Source: Elymus sibiricus
Taxonomy: Eukaryota; Streptophyta; Magnoliopsida; Poales; Poaceae
Assembly: GCA_039707655.1 (NCBI GenBank)
Contig: CM077673.1
Location: 266,146,288 to 266,210,287 of the forward strand
Length of the DNA stretch: 64,000 nt
Direction: 5' to 3'
This document shows positions 12,829-22,721 of the stretch, piece after piece. Numbering within the stretch: the stretch's first letter is position 1; each line of letters starts with the position of its first letter. The notes beneath the pieces are model-generated. The model had not been told where the DNA came from, ran no database searches, and was given only the letters and a program-made list of their open reading frames with translations. The position numbers and the translations under genes are program-made.

Positions 12829-13137
12829 TGACTGCCTGTTGAAAGCCCCTTTCCAACTCCTTGGCTGAAGTTGAGTCTATCCTTTGAAAAACTATTTTAC
12901 TAACATTGTTGCGTGGCTTACGTGCCCACATCGCAAATGGTTGGGATTAGGATCTTTTATTCCTCTTCTTTACTCTGGGTTTTGATCTCTCTTCTATTTG
13001 GGTTAAAGATTTTTCTAACTCTAACATTAGGTTCTCGTGATCACATCCACTTGGAGAGCCGTATTATTAGCAGCTGTTTCTTTTGACGGTATGATGCACA
13101 CACTGTCATTTGACATCTTTGAACCTCCTTGTTTCAG

Positions 13138-13978
13138 ATGCGTCCCGCAAGGCAGCTCATACGTCAGACTATGGCTATCGATGTGACTGGGTTCCCGGCT
13201 ATTCTGGTCGACCTCTTGACCAGGCTGGGATATCCCCGGTACCCCGAGTACACTGTTTACGAGGACTACCGCGAGATCAACCAAGAGCAGTACCACGTTG
13301 TTGTTTGTATCTTCGATCGGCAGGATATCTCCACCACTGTGATGCACACCTATCATGGTGTTGGAGTGACTATTGATATTGCAGTCCATGATGGTGCCTA
13401 TGCTATTCGTCCATCTCCATGGAGAGCACCCCCGCTTGGAGGAGACAGGGTTGAGATATAACCCATATGTCCCCGCTGGGGATGAGAGTGGATACGACAC
13501 CATTGTCTGCACCCCTTATGTGTGACGTAATTACGACCCGCGGGTTCTGGTTTAGTACACTTAGGCTCTGTATTGTGTTGTCTGAGCACTTAATGTCGAG
13601 TTGTACACCACTCGTACTCATCTTCACGACGCTCTGACACAGTTGCTGCCAGCAGTTAGTGCGGGATACATCCTGAGTAAATCCTTTACCCACGCAGGAC
13701 AGAGCTACCACCACGTCTTGAGTGGCCCGCTGTTGGAGGTTTTACTCCTCCACGTGGGCCTATGCTCCCCATATGGGACCAGGTTCTGCACGAGAGTGTT
13801 CATGGAGCTCAGGCTCCCCATATTGAGGGTGGCCTGCATCGTCACCTGCAGCTACCTGGCTTTAGTGGTTCTCTCCGACGTTGATGTAGCCATCGCTATG
13901 TCCTGTTGTTGTATCCCTCTACCGCGTGCCTGCGTGCCGCCTAGTTTGGCCAGGTTGTTTTCCTTTCCGAACTTGTAA
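13138..13978 (+). pseudogene. Degraded pre-gag ORF of element B
   Basis: An ATG at 13138 opens a frame beginning MRPARQLIRQTMAIDVTG that runs to 13461. A second frame at 13601-13978 continues in the same style (contains ALTQLLPAVSAGYI). Between them are several in-frame stops and a frame change, so the gene is dead. The first part looks globular, with a TVYEDYREIN segment. I know similar ORFs of unknown function between PBS and gag in cereal gypsy elements, but I cannot name a domain. It lies 310 bp downstream of the PBS and 160 bp upstream of gag. Confidence 0.55.
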
Positions 13979-14136
13979 CCGCTAGCTTGTAATAGAATTA
14001 TGTATGGATAAGTATGTCATGTTTGACTACTATGATGTAGCTATTGCACTTCTTTCATTGTGCATGCTACCTCAGGAATGGTTCCTTGTCTTTGCTATTA
14101 CTCAATACTAAACTATAACTATTACAATTTGATAGG

Positions 14137-14341
14137 ATGGTTAGGCCAGCTGGTCATGGCCGTGGTGCCAACGATCCACCATCGCCCGAATATATGGCTG
14201 GAATGATACAACAGTTTGAGCTAAACCGCCAGTTTATGCAAGGGCTTATGGACCAATTTCCGCGGTCGAATATGAATCAGCAGCCAGCCCCAATAACTTT
14301 GCAAGACTTTGTGCCCCTCAACCCCACTGTCTATTGTAGCT
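14137..14341 (+). pseudogene. 5' end of gag, element B
   Basis: ATG at 14137 starts MVRPAGHGRGANDPPSPEYM and continues through a helical stretch to LQDFVPLNPTVY, the N-terminal pattern of cereal chromovirus-like gag proteins, just before the capsid domain. The gene is cut at 14341 by the LTR of element C. The frame runs on for 40 codons into the LTR, which is not part of the protein. Only about 68 codons of gag are visible. The remainder should resume beyond element C, outside the window. Confidence 0.7.
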
Positions 14342-15858
14342 TGATGACACACAAGTTTAGGGAATCAATCATAGTCCTTTCGGTAAGTAAGAGTGTCGAA
14401 TCCAACGAGGAGCAGAAGGAACTGATAAGCAATTTTCAGCAAGGTATTCTCTACAAGTGATGTGAGTCACAGTGGTAGATAGTTTTGTAGCAAGATAATT
14501 CGTAACAAGTGTCAAGTAACAATAGTAACAATGGTGCAGCAAGATAGCCCAACCCTTTTTGTAGCAAAGGACGGGCCTGAAAGTACTCTTATATTAAGCA
14601 AGTGCTCCCGAGGACACATGGGAATTTCTGTCTAGTCATGTTCATCATGTTGAGTTCATTCACGTTCGCTACTTTGATAATTTGATATGTGGGTGGACTG
14701 GTCCTAAGGTGTTGTTATTACTTGAACTAATAACCTACTTATGATTAACCCCTCTCGCAAGCATCCGCAACTACGAAAGAAGAATTAAGATAAATCTAAC
14801 CATATCATGAAACATGTGGATCCAAATCAGCCCCTTATGAAGCAACGCATAAACTGTTGTTTAAGCTTCTGTCACTCTCACAACCCATCATCTACTTGTT
14901 ACTCCACAATGACTTCCCTTAGGTCCATAACATGGTGAAGTGTCAAGTAGTCGACGTTCACATGACATCACTAAGAGAAGTAACAACATACATATCATCA
15001 AAATATCAAATGCATACCAACTTCACAAGATTACTTATAACAAGACTTCTCCCATGTCCTCAGGAACAATAGTAACTACTCACACATCATCAACATGTTC
15101 AAGATCAGAGGAGTAATAATGATAATTAAGGATCTGAACATAATCTCTTCCACCAAGTAATCCAAGAAGCATCAACTACGAGATGTAATCAACACAACTA
15201 GTAACCCACAGGTACCAATCTGCGATTTTGGGACAAAGATTGAATATAAGAGATGAACTAGGGCTGGAGATGAGATGGTGATGGTCAAGAGGTTGATGAA
15301 GATTGGTCCTCCCACGAAGGACGAAGCGTTGGTGACGACGATGGCTTCGATCTCCCCCTTCCGGAGAGGGATTTCCCCGATAGAATTTGAATGCCGGAGT
15401 GCAAAAGGGCCTCTGCCCAGGTTTCCGCCTCGAGACGGCGGCGCTTCGCCCCGAAAGGTTGCTTATGATTTTTTCTAGGGTAAAACACACCATATAGGAG
15501 AAGAGGGGCATCGGAGGACCAGCAGGGGGCCCATAAGCCATCTGGCCGCGCCCCTAGGGTGGCATCTTGTTGGCTTGTGGCCTGCTGGCAGCCCCTCTCC
15601 AGTATATTTTTGCTCCAGAAATTCTTAAATATTCCAAAAATATTCTCCATAAATTTTCAGGTCATTCTGAGACTGGTGATTTTTCTGCCTTTTTCTCGGT
15701 TTTCCGGTCCAGAATTCCAGTTTCCAGATATTTCCCTCCATGTGATGTACCTTGCATATTCAGAGAGAATAAACATAATAATTTTATGATAATGTGGAAT
15801 AATGGACAAAAATAAGGTAGATAGTGGTAAGAAAACATGATGTAAAATGGACGTATCA
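14342..15858 (-). repeat. 3' LTR of element C (minus)
   Basis: Read on minus it starts TGATACGTCCATTTT and ends GTGTGTCATCA, 1,517 bp. The start is one I associate with abundant Triticeae Athila-lineage families (Sabrina/WHAM type); this is from memory and unverified. It sits next to a polypurine tract on its inner side. It contains a strong hairpin at 15521-15588 that recurs in the element's 3' region. The possible target copy at 14337-14341 (TAGCT) has no visible partner. Confidence 0.85.
15521..15588. repeat. LTR hairpin of element C
   Basis: Arms AGCAGGGGGCCCATAAGCC (15521-15539) and GGCTTGTGGCCTGCT (15572-15586) are inverted repeats with few mismatches, around a loop containing CCCCTAGG. 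A longer version occurs at 17986-18087. Both sit just upstream (on minus) of a conserved CCTAGAAAAAATCAT segment. Confidence 0.7.
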
Positions 15859-15874
15859 ACTCCCCCAAGCTTAG
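15859..15874 (-). promoter_or_regulatory. Polypurine tract of element C
   Basis: On minus the bases immediately before the 3' LTR are CTAAGCTTGGGGGAGT. The GGGGGAG run is a typical primer for plus-strand DNA synthesis. A second copy of the same motif, CCAAGCTTGGGGGAGG, is found 1.5 kb upstream at 17387-17402. Confidence 0.75.
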
Positions 15875-17386
15875 ACCTTGCTCGTCATCAAGCGAAAGCC
15901 GAACTCTAAAATAATGACCACATAATTTGAGAGAGATATGTCGATAAAAATAGAATACGGACATGAGATCGTCATGAATATCATAATAGCAGCAAGTTTT
16001 CAATCATATAACCTCTCATGAACAAGTAACAATCTATTCACAACTGAAGAAATATGGGGCATAATATTTATTAAGAACCAACAAGCAATGCAATTAGTCC
16101 TTGAGATAATCATAGGCTTTTGCAATCGAGAGAAGAGTCTATGTAAGAGCTTACATTTTTATCAAGTTCACATATTCAACTATGATGTAACCTTCTGTGA
16201 TTGCTAACATACATTGCATATTTTTGGAACAAGTGACTCCGCGGGACACATAGGAAGATGGGGACTTTAATGTTCTTGCCACCCAACTTATTAACCTCAA
16301 GGATAATGTCAACAATAATGGAACATGATCATTTACATTCTGCTGAATATATTTGTTTGAATCTTTCCTCAACATATAATGCTTTCCACTAAATAGTTTG
16401 GAGAATAATAACAAGGGAAATATTATTGACTCTTGCATGAAAATAAAACTTGTAAGAACGTAAAAAGATAGGCCCTTCGCAGAGGGAAGCAGAGGTTGTC
16501 ATGAGCTTTTATTTGTTTTATATGTTTAATCTCTTAACATAAAGGAACATCACTTCATATTACCCCTTGTGATACCAAATTTATTATGCATTCTGTCGCT
16601 TTTATTACTTCACCATCACAAGATCGTACAAAGCTTACTTTCCCTTACAATAAAAGATCCTACATGATTAGAGGCAATTTTTATTAACTTATGAAACAAT
16701 GACAACTTACTTGAAGGATCTTATTCAATCCATAGGTAGGTATGGTGGACTCTCATGGCAAGAAACTGGGTTTAATGGTTATGGATGCACAAGTAGTATC
16801 TCTACTTAGTGCGAATCTTTGGGCTATCAAAAGGTCCTAAGCAAGCATCACATGTTAAAGGATTCAATACCATATAACTTCTATGCAAATGTAGACAAAC
16901 ATGATCATTATGTTGTCTTCCATGTCCCACTTCAACACTTGATCATTATGTAATATTTTGATGGAAGCTCACAATCATAGAAGGTGTTCATGATAGTATA
17001 TTTATATGTAAATCTCCTCTTCTCTACCACACTTTTGCATAGATCGTATCAATTACTAACATTATGTTTGTTGGTTTCCAACATTTCTTATTGCTTATAC
17101 CTCTTTTTCTATGTGAAGTCATTACTTCTCAAGAGGTAGGCATATGATTGTTTTCTATTCTTTTTATTGCCTTGCTAAGATGATGGGTGCAAGTGAAGAA
17201 GGGGCACACGATCTCAACTAACTTTATTGTATAACTCTCACGCTCGATTACAAGGATAGGTAGAACTCAAAGCAAAAACTCTAAACAAAGCAAATCTGAA
17301 ATTTAACTCCCTAAATCACGAAAAACTAGAGATCGAACTAAGATAGAGAGTGGTGGTAAAATGTGATGGTGATACGATACCGAGGC
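15875..17386 (-). other. 3' untranslated region of element C
   Basis: AT-rich sequence between two polypurine-tract-like motifs. No open frame longer than about 100 codons looks real; a 95-codon minus frame at 16151-16438 has no recognisable features. Athila-like elements commonly have long 3' regions between pol and LTR, and this fits. Confidence 0.6.
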
Positions 17387-17402
17387 ACCTCCCCCAAGCT
17401 TG
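17387..17402 (-). promoter_or_regulatory. Second polypurine-tract-like motif, element C
   Basis: Minus-strand CCAAGCTTGGGGGAGG nearly repeats the tract that borders the 3' LTR. It lies just past the end of the small 3' ORF (17437-17856). It could be a second, internal plus-strand priming site or the relic of a duplicated LTR-end segment. Confidence 0.5.
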
Positions 17403-17436
17403 GAACAAGCCAAGGGTGGTGCCCATACCCATGTGC

Positions 17437-17856
17437 TCAAGTGTTCTTCGGTGATGGTGGTGGTGTTGTAGTAATATTCTTCTTCTCCAATTTGTGCTTG
17501 AGGATGAAGTTTTCTTCCCTTAAATCGTCGTTCTCTTGTTCAAGCTTCAATATCCTCTTGCATAGAGCTGCCTTGCTTTCCTGCAGAAAACGAGAAGGGA
17601 TAAACTGGGTATTGGGTTTGTTCCCTCCATTAGGGAGGCTTGACTTCTTGAACTCCACGTGCATATCTTTAAGTTGAGGTAGTGGAGCTTCATCTTCATC
17701 TGAGCTAGCATCCGAGCCAGCATCTTCTATTTCCTCCAAGTCGGTGTCTTCTTCCTCCTCCGAGGACCATATATAGGGGTAAATATCCCCAAAGATCTTT
17801 CGATTGGCAACATAATGGGATACGTAGCTCTCTCCATCCGAATCTTGGTACGACAT
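17437..17856 (-). CDS. Small acidic coiled-coil ORF, 3' of pol in element C
   Basis: Minus-strand frame of about 139 codons from the ATG at 17856 (MSYQDSDGESYVSHYV). An N-terminal polar part is followed by an acidic stretch (SSEEEEDTDLEEIEDAG), a Ser/Lys/Asn region and a C-terminal leucine-heptad helix (LKLEQENDDLREENFILKH) that should form a coiled coil. There is no signal peptide or membrane segment, so it is not an obvious envelope protein, although Athila elements may carry an env-like ORF here. The frame is open 60 codons further upstream, but that part overlaps the hairpin region. It is uninterrupted although pol is broken. Function unknown. Confidence 0.55.
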   Translation of the reverse strand: MSYQDSDGESYVSHYVANRKIFGDIYPYIWSSEEEEDTDLEEIEDAGSDASSDEDEAPLPQLKDMHVEFKKSSLPNGGNKPNTQFIPSRFLQESKAALCKRILKLEQENDDLREENFILKHKLEKKNITTTPPPSPKNT

Positions 17857-17985
17857 ATTTTCCGATCTGCCAAAAAAACAACTCGAAACAAGAACAGAGG
17901 AAAATTTCACGATGCGGTGGTCAAAACATCCGGGAGTATATATAATGATTTTTTCTAGGTCAGAATACGTGTTCCAAAAGAAATC

Positions 17986-18087
17986 GGAGTCCAGAGGCCA
18001 CACGAGGGACCCACAAGCCATCTGCCATGCCCCTAGGGGGGGCACGGCCTGTTGGCTTGTGCCTCCCTCGTGGGTCCTTCCGACTCC
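17986..18087. repeat. Long hairpin upstream of the 3' ORF, element C
   Basis: Arms at about 17986-18019 and 18053-18087 pair over roughly 34 positions with a few mismatches, around CCATGCCCCTAGGGG. The core CACAAGCCA...TGGCTTGTG is shared with the LTR hairpin at 15521-15588. On minus it is followed in both places by CCTAGAAAAAATCAT, then by the small ORF here and the transcribed part of the LTR there. Confidence 0.75.
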
Positions 18088-18193
18088 GTTTTATTTTTGT
18101 AATTTTTCTAAAATACCAAATATGACAGAAATTATTTTTATGGAATTTTTGGAGTCAGTTTACTTACCGTACCACATACCTACCCCTTTTTCA

Positions 18194-19246
18194 GGTTTCT
18201 TGAGTGTTCCGGAATACTTCCTTGATGTGTTCTTCAAGTGTGATGACTTGGATGAGATTTGTTTCTTCATTAATTGGTGCACCTAAAATATAATGCTTAA
18301 TTCTTTGCCCATTCACCAATATTGGGTTCTTTCCTTTGAAGTTGTTCATTTTTATAGAACTGGAGCGATAAACCTCCTCAACAACGTATGGGCCTTCCCA
18401 TTTGGAGAGGAGTTTCCCTGCAAAAAATCTGAAACGGGAATTGTATAAAAGTACTAAGTCTCCTACATTGAATTCTCATTTTTGAATCCTTTTGTCATGC
18501 CATCTTTTAACCTTTTCTTTAGATAACTTAGCATTTTCATAGGCTTGTGTTCTCCATTCATCAAGTGAGATAATGTCAAATAACCTCTTCTCACCGGCAA
18601 GTTTAAAATCATAGTTAACTTCTTTAACTGCCCAATAAGCTTAGTGTTCTAACTAAAGAGGTAAATGACAAGCCTTCCCATAGACCATTTTGTACGGAGA
18701 CCTACCCATAGGATTCTTAAAAGTTCTATAAGCCCAAAGTGCATCATCTAGTTTCTTAGACCAATTCTTCCTAGATCTATTAACAGTCTTTTGCAATATT
18801 AATTTTATTTCTTGATTACTCAATTCAACTTGACCACTAGACTGAGGATGATAAGGTGATTCAATCCTATGATTAACATCATATTTAGCTACAAGTTTAC
18901 AGAAAGCACCATGAATAAAGTGTGAACCACCATCGGTCATTAAATATCTAGGAACTCCAAACCTCGGGAAAATAATATCTTTAAGCATTTTAATAGAGGT
19001 GTTATTATCAGCACTAGTTGGAATATCTTCTACCCATTTAGTAACGTAATCAACATCAACTAGAATATGAGTATACCAGTTTGAGGAAGGAAAAGGTCCC
19101 ATAAAGTCAAAGCCCCAGACGTCAAATTGTTCAATAGCAAGTGAGTAATTCATAGGCATTTCCTGACGCTTACCGATGTTGCCAACTCTCTAGCATTCAT
19201 TGCATGAAAGGACATACATACGAGCATCTTTGAAAAGAGTAGGCCA
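18194..19246 (-). pseudogene. Integrase part of pol, element C
   Basis: Minus-strand gypsy integrase. The zinc-binding HHCC region begins in the previous block and ends with SCNEC near 19195. The catalytic core shows DVWGFDFMGPFPSS (first Asp), LMTDGGSHF (second Asp) and HPQSSGQVELSNQEI (Glu). After a stop near 18653 the frame continues with LEH-AYWAVKE, LDEWRTQAYENA and a C-terminal KWEGPYVVEEV module. Stops occur near 19247, 19186, 18653, 18644 and in the C-terminal part. The NPMGRSPYKMVYGKACHLP segment is typical of Athila-like elements. Non-functional. Confidence 0.85.
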
Positions 19247-20100
19247 TTAGAAACCAGATTGTAATACCTTTTGTGCAGTTCGGTCACCGGCATGGTGTCC
19301 TCCATAAGCTTCGGAATGACACTTCCGAAGAATTTGTTCCTGTTCATGCTCAGGTACACATCGTCTAATAATATCGGCTACTCCCTCTTTGTAAAGATGT
19401 GGGTCACCCCAAAAGTAATGTCGTAGGTCATAAAATATTTTTTTCTTTTGTTGATATGTGAAACTAGGTGGAATGTATTTAGCAAAAATATAATTAGCAT
19501 AATGAGCATACCAAGGAGTACTACGTGAAGTATTTATAGCAGCAAGTTCTTCATCGGGAAAGCTATCTTCGATAGGAAGTGGGTCATCAAGAACATTTTC
19601 CATCCTAGACAAGTTATCTGCTACGAGATTTTCAGCTCCTTTTCTGTCAATGATATTCAAGTCAAACTGTTGAAGTAAAAGTACCCACCTAATAAGCCTA
19701 GGTTGAGCATCTTTCTTTTCCATAAGGTATTTAATAGAAGCACGATCGGTGTGAATAGTTACATTGGAATCGACAATGTAGGGTCTAAACTTATCACAAG
19801 CAAAAACAACTGCTAAAAATTCCTTTTCACTGGTAGCATAATTCCTTTGAGCAGAATCTAGAGTTTTACTAGCATAATGGATAACATTTAACTTCTTGTC
19901 TACTCTTTGCCCTAGAACAGCGCCAATAGCATAATCACTAGCATCACACATAATTTCAAATGGTAGGTTCCAATCAGGTGGTTGAACAATACGTGCAGAA
20001 ATTAAAGCAGTCTTAAATATTTCAAAAGCTTCTACACAATCATCATCAAAAACAAAAGGAATGTCTTTTTGAAGAAGATTAGTTAACGGCCTAGAAATCT
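19247..20100 (-). pseudogene. RNase H and linker part of pol, element C
   Basis: Open for almost 290 codons on minus. It begins at the end of the reverse transcriptase thumb ([13 protein letters not shown]), then the Ty3-type RNase H with [36 protein letters not shown], and [17 protein letters not shown]. It ends in the chromodomain-free linker and the start of the integrase zinc finger ([12 protein letters not shown]). It is out of frame with the reverse transcriptase: around 20095 a block of about 11 bp appears lost between short ATTTCT repeats. This is a typical small deletion of decaying elements. Confidence 0.85.
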
Positions 20101-20784
20101 TTAATGAAACGCCTATAAAAACCAGCATGACCAAGGAAACTTCTTATACCTTTCATATATCTCGGGCATGGCATTTTCTCTATCGCATCAACTTTAGCCT
20201 TGTCTACATCAATGCCTCGTTCAAAAAATTTATGCCCAAATACTATGCCTTCATTAACCATAAAATGGCACTTCTCACAATGCAAGACAAGACTAGTTTC
20301 TCCACATCTCTGCAAAACTCGATCAAGGTTGCTCAAGTAATCATCAAAAGAAGTCACATAGATGAAAATATCATCCATAAAAAGCTCAACAATCTTTTCA
20401 CAAAAGTCAGAGAATATAGCAGCCATACATCTTTGAAATGTAGCAGGTGCATTGCATAAACCAAAAGGCATACATCTATAAGCATAAGTTCCGAAAGGAC
20501 ATGTAAAGGTAGTTTTTTCTTGATCTTCTTTTGACACAGGTATTTGAGAAAATCCAGAATATCCATCAACAAAACAAAAGTGGGTGTGCTTGGATAATCT
20601 TTCTAACATTTGATAAATAAAAGGCAAAGGGTAATGATCTTTCTTAGTATCTTTATTTAATTTTCTAAAATCAATTACCATCCTATAACCAGTTACAATT
20701 CTTTGTGGAATAAGCTCATTCTTATCATTAGGGACAACAGTAATACCTCCTTTCTAAGGAACACAATGAAAGGGACTTACCCAC
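20091..20784 (-). pseudogene. Reverse transcriptase part of pol, element C
   Basis: Minus-strand Ty3/gypsy reverse transcriptase: KNELIPQRIVTGYRMVIDFRKLN, LPFIYQMLERLSKHTHFCFVD, RCMPFGLCNAPATFQRCM and the active site FMDDIFIY, with FGHKFFERGIDVDKAK towards the thumb. Upstream at about 20757 there is a stop within the conserved CVP-KGG segment. The gene is cut at 20784 by the LTR of element D. Gag, protease and the 5' LTR of C should lie beyond D, outside the window. Lineage by motif: Athila-like. Confidence 0.88.
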
Positions 20785-21256
20785 TGAGGGAGTCCGGGAT
20801 TAAGGGGCCCTCGGGCCCTTGACTTATATCTTATAGTCCGGCCCGGTGGGCTGCCTTGTGGCATCTTCGGGAAGGCCGGACTGCGAAATGACCCTAGGCT
20901 TAGGGGGGAATATTCCGAAGACTTGGTGTGTCCTCCAAGTAAGAATGAACGTATCTATGCCCGGATGGGAACCGACCATGTGTAACCCTAGGTATACCTA
21001 GTGTCTATATAAACCAGGGGACTTCGTTCGTAGAGGGACACGTTAACTAATCTAGGTTTTAGCCCTTTTGATCTCGAGGTAGATAAACTCTGTAACCATC
21101 CCATTCATCAATACAATAAAGCAGGATGTAGGGTTTTACCTCCTCACGAGGGCTCGAACCTGGGTAAATATCGACTCCTTCGTCCCCTATTACCATTGAT
21201 CCTAGATTCACAGTTTCGGACCCCCTACCCGAGATCCGCCGGTTTTGACACCGACA
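20785..21256 (+). repeat. 5' LTR of element D
   Basis: Starts TGAGGGAGTCCGGG, ends GACACCGACA, 472 bp. Ends and overall plan match the 480-bp LTRs of element F, so D and F are related subfamilies. A TATA box (CTATATAAACC) lies at 21005-21015. The PBS-like GCTTTCATTGATAG follows directly. Confidence 0.88.
21004..21015 (+). promoter_or_regulatory. TATA box of element D LTR
   Basis: TCTATATAAACC in the middle of the LTR, about 240 bp before its end. The equivalent site in F's right LTR is the minus-strand CTATATAAACC. Transcription would start about 30 bp downstream. Confidence 0.65.
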
Positions 21257-21275
21257 TTGATGCTTTCATTGATAG
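21257..21275 (+). promoter_or_regulatory. Primer-binding region of element D
   Basis: TTGATGCTTTCATTGATAG follows the LTR end. The corresponding bases are TGGTGCTTTCATTGAGAG in F and TTGCTGCTTTCATTGAGAG in G, so all three elements share this region. I do not assign the tRNA. Confidence 0.7.
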
Positions 21276-21302
21276 TTCCGCTGTGAGATCACTTGTGGAT
21301 TG

Positions 21303-21389
21303 ATGGCTCACCTAATCATCAGCGAATAGGCCCGGAACGAGGACATCTTCATCCCCATACAGGTCTTCACGTTCGGCAGCGTCGTGCTG
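21303..21389 (+). pseudogene. gag N-terminus of element D, part 1
   Basis: ATG at 21303 opens a frame (MAHLIISE) matching the start of gag in element F (MARLLISEE). A stop follows at codon 9. The frame reaches FGSVVL and is then cut by insertion of E. Allowing for the 5-bp duplication, it resumes in the same frame at 33066. Confidence 0.8.
21385..21389. repeat. Target-site duplication of E, left copy
   Basis: TGCTG immediately before TGTCGGAG, the left end of E. The same five bases follow the right end at 33061-33065. Confidence 0.92.
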
Positions 21390-22156
21390 TGTCGGAGAAA
21401 CGACACCTATGGGACCGAGAGGATCCCTTTACGGTTCGGCAGGGAGAAGGTTTGCACAGAGAGCAGATCTGATGATCAACACGCAGGAATTTTACCTAGG
21501 TTCGGGCCGCAAAGATGCGTAAAACCCTACTCCTGCTTGGTTGTATTAAGTGTGTTCTAGCTCAAGTTCTAGGAGTGCTACAGTGCTCAGCAGCTACACA
21601 TGCAGAATGAGCTCCAAAAGATCGATCCCCCTGTAGCTACGCCTTGGGCCTCCTTTTATATGTTCGAAGGGGTCACCAACAGCGGCGCACAGTGCATACA
21701 TGAGGTCTAAAAGTAGCTACAGTGTTATCATACCTAACACTGACGGTTTAGGACAAGAACATTAAATGCTCCGTTGAGGTGTCCCTTAGCGTCTTGGGGC
21801 TGGAAAAAAGGGGCCGTCCCATCGCACCGCTTAAGCCCATCCTCCGCTAACACTTGACACGTTACCAGGAGGACAACAGCTAAAGGACAAGCTAGTGACC
21901 GCACCGGAGCGGTGACAGGGCAGCGAGGGCTTGCCGGGGGCGAGCCTTGCCGGGGCTGCAAGTCATCCCGGCAAGATCTTGCCGGGGCTCCAGCCTCCAG
22001 TCTTCTATCTTATGATTATTGCCTTGCCTTGGATGCCTTCTTGGCTTTATGAACTCGCATTCGGTTGTCTCCTGGCAGGCCTTGCCGCAGGTGTGGCTAC
22101 AACTGCCCGTGCACAAATATGGGGTACTAAAGGACCCAATCCTTAGTGCACCGACC
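21390..22156 (-). repeat. 3' LTR of element E
   Basis: Begins TGTCGGAGAAAC on plus and ends CCGACC where the right copy has CCGACA. The terminal TG on minus has therefore become GG, by mutation or off-by-one priming. A TATA-like CATATAAAAGG on minus lies near 21655. The motif CTTGCCGG occurs several times around 21930-21985. Confidence 0.9.
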
Positions 22157-22386
22157 GGAGCCCTCGGGCCCGGGCCATACACGGGTGCGAGGCGTTGTTG
22201 GGCCAGGCCCAAACAGTGCACGGGCATGCGTGGCAGGAGTTATCCACCGTAATCATTCCATTTACTGCGCCGCCCACGTCGCCCATTGAATGCGGGACAT
22301 GGGGGCATGCGCAGCGCGGCCGTTACAGCAGCGCGTTCGCGAAGCGTTTCAATATTATTTTAGTAAAAAGCGGCCTCGCGTGCTCC

Positions 22387-22397
22387 CCATAAAAAGG
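22387..22397 (+). promoter_or_regulatory. TATA-like box for the antisense gene of E
   Basis: CCATAAAAAGG on plus, about 335 bp upstream of the ATG at 22722 and outside the LTR, followed by a pyrimidine-rich leader (TTACCTCTTGCCTTTTCC). It is well placed to drive the antisense gene independently of the LTR. Predicted from sequence only. Confidence 0.45.
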
Positions 22398-22721
22398 AAT
22401 CCGCAGAGGCTCCGCTCATTTACCTCTTGCCTTTTCCAATCGGGGAACCGCCGCCGTCTTCGTCCTCGAGTCGAAACAAAGCTCCCTCCTCTCATCCGCC
22501 GCATCCACGCCTTCTCCGCCCCGACCCTTAAACCAAGGAGTAGGCGCGTCCTTCGAAGTGCCGCCTCTGAGGCCGCGGTCCGCCAAGCTTCCTCGAGTGG
22601 TACAGCCCCCGGCAAGGGGGCGACCGGCAAGCCCACGCAGTGGCAAGGAGCTCCTCAGCAACCTGTGCCTACCGCGGCCAAGCGACCCAGGAGCACCCCT
22701 CCACCTCCTCCCACGGCTACC

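Noticed and set aside
13027..13714. Minus-strand frames of 100-160 codons
   Set aside because: They mirror the pre-gag ORF of element B on plus and have no independent features.
22290..22721. Longer N-terminus for the antisense gene of E
   Set aside because: The frame is open, but most of it is Arg/Pro/Ala low complexity and its first ATG lies upstream of the likely TATA box. The ATG at 22722 has a much better context.
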